Below are positions 52,182 through 55,979 of a stretch of 55,979 nucleotides of DNA, piece after piece (position 1 is the first letter of the stretch; each line of letters opens with the position of its first letter). Both the position numbers and the translations under genes were made by a program. The notes under the pieces were generated by a model. It was given only the letters and a program-made list of their open reading frames with translations. It ran no database searches and had not been told where the DNA came from. The stretch is from an uncultured Parabacteroides sp. (GTDB lineage: Bacteria; Bacteroidota; Bacteroidia; Bacteroidales; Tannerellaceae): positions 1 through 55,979 of the forward strand of contig CASEGC010000090.1 in NCBI GenBank assembly GCA_949287365.1. The letters are read 5' to 3'.

Positions 52182-55018
52182 CCCACTACGATATTGACGA
52201 TTTTACCCGGTACGACTATCACTTTCCTTACCGTCTTCCCCTCCAGCCATTTGGCGGAGGCGGGGTTGGTCAAGGCCGCCTTCTCGGCGTCGTCCTTGGA
52301 GATGTCCGCCGGAAGCTCCAGATTGTAGCGGGTCTTGCCGTTGAACGATATCGCGTAGGTCACGGATTTCTCCTTCAGGTACTCCTCGTCGTACGCGGGC
52401 CATTGGGCGTCGCAGACGGTCGTGTCGTGCCCCGCGAGATGCCACAATTCCTCGGCGATATGTGGGGCGAACGAGGCCAAGAGGATGACGAGCGGCTCAA
52501 GGATGGCGCGCTTGTCGCATTTCAGCCCGCCCAACTCGTTCACGCAAATCATAAAGGCGCTAACGGAGGTATTGTAAGAAAAATGCTCGATGTCGAAGGT
52601 GACTTTCTTGATGAGTTTATGCAGGGATTTCAACTCCTCCGCCGTAGGCTCCCCGTCGCTGACGCGGAACGCCCCCGAGCGGTCGAAGAAGAGCCCCCAG
52701 AGCTTTCTCAGGAAGCGGTGCACGCCATCGATACCGTTCGTGTCCCATGGCTTGGATTGCTCCAGCGGACCGAGGAACATCTCGTAGAGGCGGAGCGTGT
52801 CGGCACCGTATTTCTCCACGATCATGTCGGGGTTCACCACGTTGTACATCGATTTCGACATCTTCTCCACCGCCCATCCGCAGACGTATTTCCCGTCCTC
52901 AAGGATGAACTCGGCGTCGTTGTATTCCGGACGCCAATTCTTGAACGCCTCGATGTCCAGTATATCGTTGGATACGATATTCACGTCCACGTGGATGGGC
53001 GTGACCTCGTATTGGTCTTTCAAGTTGAGAGAGACGAAAGTGTTCGTCCCGTTAACGCGATAGACGAAGTTGGACCGTCCCTGAATCATTCCTTGGTTAA
53101 TCAGTTTCTTGAACGGCTCCTCCTCGCATACGATACCGAGGTCAAACAGGAACTTGTTCCAGAAGCGGCTGTAAATCAAGTGTCCGGTGGCGTGCTCGGT
53201 TCCTCCGATGTAGAGGTCTACGTTCCGCCAATACTCATCGATTTCCTTATCCACCAAGGCCTTGTCGTTACGCGGGTCCATATAGCGCAGGTAATAGGCG
53301 GACGAGCCGGCGAATCCCGGCATCGTGCAAAGCTCCAGCGGGAAGATGGTTTTCTTATCGATTTGGGATACCTCTACCACCTGACGGTTCACCGTGTCCC
53401 AAGCCCATTTCGTAGCGTGTCCCAATGGAGGCTCGCCCGTCTCGGTCGGGAGGAATTTATCCACCTCAGGCAAGAGGAGGGGCAACGCCTCTTCCGGCAA
53501 CGTTTGAGGCATCCCGTCGGCGTCATAATAGACGGGGAACGGCTCGCCCCAGTACCGCTGGCGACTGAATATAGCGTCACGCAGGCGATAGTTTACTTTT
53601 ACCCGGCCCAAGTGATGCTCTTCCACATATCTTTTGGTGGCGGCTATCGCCTCCTTGATGGTCAGTCCGTTCAAGCTGAGGTCGCAGTAGGGAACCACGT
53701 CCGCCTTTGGCGAGTTGCATACAATGCCTTCCTTGGCGTCGAAACTCTCCTCGCTCACGTCACATCCCTCTATCAACGGGCGGATTTCCAATCCGAAATG
53801 CTTGGCGAAAGCGTAGTCGCGGCTATCGTGCGCCGGCACCGCCATGATAGCACCCGTACCGTATCCCGCCAACACGTAATCGCTAATCCAGACGGGTACC
53901 GCCTCACCCGTGAAAGGATTGATGGCGTACGACCCGCTGAACACGCCCGTCACGGAGCGGTCGGCGATGCGTTCCCGTTCGGTACGTTTCCTCGTGCGTT
54001 CCAAGTAGGCTTCCACCTCGGCCTTTTGGCCTTCCGTGGTAAGTTGAGGAACCAGCTCGCTCTCCGGCGCCAGCACCATGAAGGTGACACCGAACATCGT
54101 ATCGGCGCGAGTGGTGAAGATAGTGAATTCCATATCCTTGTCTTTCACCTTGAAGCGTACCTCGGTACCTTCGCTACGGCCTATCCAGTTCCGTTGGGTC
54201 TCTTTCAACGAATCCGTCCAGTCGATAGTGTCCAGTCCGTCCAAAAGTCGTTGCGCATAAGCGGAGATACGTAAACACCATTGACGCATCACCTTCTGCT
54301 CCACGGGATAACCGCCTCGCACGGATACGCCATTCACCACCTCGTCGTTCGCCAGCACGGTTCCCAACTCGGCGCACCAGTTCACCATCGTCTCGCCCCG
54401 ATAAGCGATTCGGTAATTCATCAGTGTCTCCTGTTTCTCTTTCTTGCTTTTAGCGTTCCATTCCTCGGCGGAGAAATCCAACTCCTCGCCGCAAGCCACG
54501 TTCAAGCCATTTGTTCCTCCGGTCTCAAAAGCCTTTACCAGCTCGCTAATCGGCCGGGCCTGCTTTCTAGCGTTGTCGTAATAACTGTTGAACATCCGGA
54601 TGAAAGCCCATTGCGTCCATTTGTAGTATTCCGGGTCGCATGTACGTATCTCCCTACTCCAATCGTAGCAAAAACCGATTTTCTCCAGTTGCTCTCTATA
54701 ACGCGCGATATTGTTCTTGGTCGTTATCTCCGGATGTTGTCCGGTCTGGATGGCATATTGCTCGGCAGGGAGGCCATAGGCATCATATCCCATCGGACGC
54801 AACACGTTGAATCCTTTCAGCCGTTTGTATCTCGAATAGATATCGGAAGCGATATAACCAAGCGGGTGGCCGACGTGCAGTCCCGCCCCAGAGGGGTAAG
54901 GGAACATATCCAACACGTAGTGTTTGGGTTTGCTTTTATCCATCTTGACCTTGTAAACCTCGTTGGCTATCCAGTTATCGTGCCATTTTCTCTCAATCTC
55001 CCTGAAATTATATTCCAT
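52178..55018 (-). CDS. leuS: Leucyl-tRNA synthetase
   Basis: 946-aa class I leucine-tRNA ligase with editing domain. HIGH box as HVGH at 48-51 ([15 protein letters not shown]), CP1 editing domain in the middle ([37 protein letters not shown] with the editing-site aspartate), KMSKS box in [15 protein letters not shown], and the usual C-terminal anticodon-binding part. Length is in the upper range of bacterial LeuRS (~860-950 aa), as usual for Bacteroidetes. The 4-bp overlap with yitT follows. A -7 element lies 41 bp upstream. Confidence 0.97.
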   Translation of the reverse strand: MEYNFREIERKWHDNWIANEVYKVKMDKSKPKHYVLDMFPYPSGAGLHVGHPLGYIASDIYSRYKRLKGFNVLRPMGYDAYGLPAEQYAIQTGQHPEITTKNNIARYREQLEKIGFCYDWSREIRTCDPEYYKWTQWAFIRMFNSYYDNARKQARPISELVKAFETGGTNGLNVACGEELDFSAEEWNAKSKKEKQETLMNYRIAYRGETMVNWCAELGTVLANDEVVNGVSVRGGYPVEQKVMRQWCLRISAYAQRLLDGLDTIDWTDSLKETQRNWIGRSEGTEVRFKVKDKDMEFTIFTTRADTMFGVTFMVLAPESELVPQLTTEGQKAEVEAYLERTRKRTERERIADRSVTGVFSGSYAINPFTGEAVPVWISDYVLAGYGTGAIMAVPAHDSRDYAFAKHFGLEIRPLIEGCDVSEESFDAKEGIVCNSPKADVVPYCDLSLNGLTIKEAIAATKRYVEEHHLGRVKVNYRLRDAIFSRQRYWGEPFPVYYDADGMPQTLPEEALPLLLPEVDKFLPTETGEPPLGHATKWAWDTVNRQVVEVSQIDKKTIFPLELCTMPGFAGSSAYYLRYMDPRNDKALVDKEIDEYWRNVDLYIGGTEHATGHLIYSRFWNKFLFDLGIVCEEEPFKKLINQGMIQGRSNFVYRVNGTNTFVSLNLKDQYEVTPIHVDVNIVSNDILDIEAFKNWRPEYNDAEFILEDGKYVCGWAVEKMSKSMYNVVNPDMIVEKYGADTLRLYEMFLGPLEQSKPWDTNGIDGVHRFLRKLWGLFFDRSGAFRVSDGEPTAEELKSLHKLIKKVTFDIEHFSYNTSVSAFMICVNELGGLKCDKRAILEPLVILLASFAPHIAEELWHLAGHDTTVCDAQWPAYDEEYLKEKSVTYAISFNGKTRYNLELPADISKDDAEKAALTNPASAKWLEGKTVRKVIVVPGKIVNIVVG

Positions 55019-55058
55019 GACAATTTATCGTTAGTATATCTGTATCTGTTTGAGGCCA

Positions 55059-55066
55059 CAAAGTTA
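55059..55066 (-). promoter_or_regulatory. Promoter -7 element for leuS
   Basis: Minus-strand TAACTTTG, matching TAnnTTTG, 41 bp before the leuS start; no clear -33 element. Confidence 0.5.
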
Positions 55067-55122
55067 GTGATTTTATTCGTTCTATGGGATTTATCCAAGG
55101 AACTATTTATTCCTCGGAAAAG

Positions 55123-55210
55123 ATGTACGTGATTATCCAAGTACACGTGCGTGTTCGTGTTAAAACATGTACGTGTTTTTCAAAAAACACGTGCGTGAAT
55201 AATCAGGTTT
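55123..55210. repeat. 22-bp array with ATGTACGTG/ACGTGCGTG cores
   Basis: Cores lie at 55123 (ATGTACGTG), 55145 (ACGTGCGTG), 55167 (ATGTACGTG) and 55189 (ACGTGCGTG): exactly 22 bp apart and strictly alternating. It lies between the leuS promoter and the promoter of the Rpn gene. Confidence 0.8.
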
Positions 55211-55223
55211 AGATTTTATTCCT

Positions 55224-55231
55224 TACTTTTG
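55224..55231 (+). promoter_or_regulatory. Promoter -7 element for the Rpn gene
   Basis: TACTTTTG matches TAnnTTTG, 35 bp before the start codon and just after the 22-bp array. Confidence 0.5.
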
Positions 55232-55265
55232 TATTCACAGAATATAATAAATCAAGGCATTAGCT

Positions 55266-55862
55266 ATGGAAACGGGAAACGAGAAAAAGGTCATGAAAGA
55301 AATGCGGGAAAAATATATCCGATTCGACTGGGCGATGAAACGCCTTTTGCGCAACAAGGTGAACTTCGGAGTATTGGAAGGATTCCTGACCACCTTGCTG
55401 AACGAGCGTATCGTTATACGGAAACTCTTGGAGAGCGAAAGCAACCAAGAGGACGAGTTCGACAAGTATAACCGTGTGGATATCCTTGCGGAGGATTCCA
55501 AAGGCAAGCTTATCTTGATAGAGGTACAGAACAACAATGAGTACGCCTATTTCCAACGAATGCTCTTCGGAGCCTCCAAGTTGGTCACGGAATACATCAA
55601 CCGAGGTGAGGGCTATGAGAAGGTGCGCAAGGTCTATAGCGTGAATATCGTCTATTTCTCCTTAGGGCACGGGAAAGATATCGTGTATCATGGAAAAACG
55701 GAGTTCAAAGGTATCCATTATGGCGATATCTTGGAATTGACCCCTTTCCAACGCCAAACCTTCAAGGTCGATACGGTGAGCCAACTTTACCCCGAATACT
55801 ATATATTGAAGGTAAATGATTTCAATCAGGCCGCGAAAAGTGGAAAATCCACAGCGTGTTGA
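55266..55862 (+). CDS. Rpn-family PD-(D/E)XK nuclease / putative transposase, C-terminally truncated
   Basis: 198-aa protein of the Rpn (recombination-promoting nuclease) / PDDEXK_2 family. The N-terminal part is intact: RFDWAMKRLLRNKVNFGVLEGFL, VDILAEDSKGKLILIEVQNNNEYAYFQRMLFGASKL (catalytic Asp and the E-x-Q pair), VYFSLGHGKDIVYHGKTEFKG and LYPEYYILKVNDFN. Members in Bacteroidetes are usually ~280-380 aa and continue after this last motif with a helical C-terminal half; here the frame ends 13 residues later in unrelated sequence. It may be an active short form, since Rpn nuclease cores are N-terminal, or a decaying copy. A strong terminator follows. Confidence 0.85.
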   Translation: METGNEKKVMKEMREKYIRFDWAMKRLLRNKVNFGVLEGFLTTLLNERIVIRKLLESESNQEDEFDKYNRVDILAEDSKGKLILIEVQNNNEYAYFQRMLFGASKLVTEYINRGEGYEKVRKVYSVNIVYFSLGHGKDIVYHGKTEFKGIHYGDILELTPFQRQTFKVDTVSQLYPEYYILKVNDFNQAAKSGKSTAC

Positions 55863-55933
55863 CCCCGTGCGCCAAATGCCGCTGACCCTCGCGGCCATTT
55901 AATCATTGCCCCTTTTGCCCAAAATAAGAATAA

Positions 55934-55968
55934 CCCCTGTCAGCAGTGAGTCCTGACAGGGGATTTTT
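55934..55968 (+). terminator. Intrinsic terminator after the Rpn gene
   Basis: 10-bp perfect stem CCCCTGTCAG / CTGACAGGGG, 9-nt loop, then ATTTTTTG. Confidence 0.9.
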
Positions 55969-55979
55969 TGTATTTTCGT

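Noticed and set aside
52403-54274. 623-codon plus-strand frame opposite leuS
   Set aside because: Antisense shadow of a clear leucyl-tRNA synthetase; composition is not protein-like.

Overview
The window looks like a chromosomal segment of a Bacteroidales bacterium, most likely a Parabacteroides/Tannerellaceae relative (inference). Evidence: a SusC/SusD pair, two GH92 enzymes, a PorZ-like type IX secretion protein, fused CcsBA cytochrome c assembly, starts without Shine-Dalgarno sequences, and promoter elements of the Bacteroidetes type (TAnnTTTG, in two cases with TTTG 19-20 nt upstream).

Layout. (1) 1-10.1 kb, plus strand: a glycan locus of SusC (5' end outside the window), SusD, a Tat-exported Gfo/Idh/MocA oxidoreductase, a ThuA-domain protein and a GH3 lipoprotein with a PA14 insert. 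(2) 10.2-21.6 kb, mostly minus strand: a small OMP and DUF4136 lipoprotein, tRNA-Val(GAC), a CE15-like esterase, a YrdC/YciO protein, fabI, tRNA-Gln(TTG), tyrS, the DUF4271-hemD-rnpA-yidD-tatD operon, then lpdA with a PH-domain protein. (3) 22.0-27.5 kb, minus: two GH92 enzymes and a CE1-like esterase in one tight operon. (4) 28.0-30.4 kb, plus: a TonB-receptor-like outer membrane barrel without a SusD partner. (5) 30.8-45.9 kb, minus: eleven co-directional genes starting at an IclR regulator: propeller/di-heme cytochrome, Rid-like protein, cupin lipoprotein, a 1333-aa NPCBM/propeller/di-heme/SUMF1 fusion, CcsBA, VOC protein, DhaK, DhaL, LsrF-like thiolase, propeller lipoprotein. It reads as a periplasmic cytochrome module joined to a cytosolic kinase/thiolase route for a small keto-sugar-like compound, and I do not recognise it as a described system. 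(6) 46.1-55.0 kb: rdgB-porZ, a membrane protein overlapping a GT2 glycosyltransferase, and leuS-yitT. (7) 55.1-55.9 kb: an apparently truncated Rpn (PD-(D/E)XK) gene.

The most unusual structural signal is in the gaps. Nearly every long intergenic region carries a short tandem array whose sequence differs between loci but whose period is always 21-22 bp or about twice that (41-42 bp). I see such arrays near 6.3, 15.2, 21.8, 27.8, 30.5, 34.7, 46.0, 51.0 and 55.1 kb. The 21.8 and 27.8 kb arrays are copies of one element, the 46.0 and 55.1 kb arrays share a core, and the 34.7 kb array runs into the 3' end of ccsBA. Many units form inverted repeats. All counts were read by eye.
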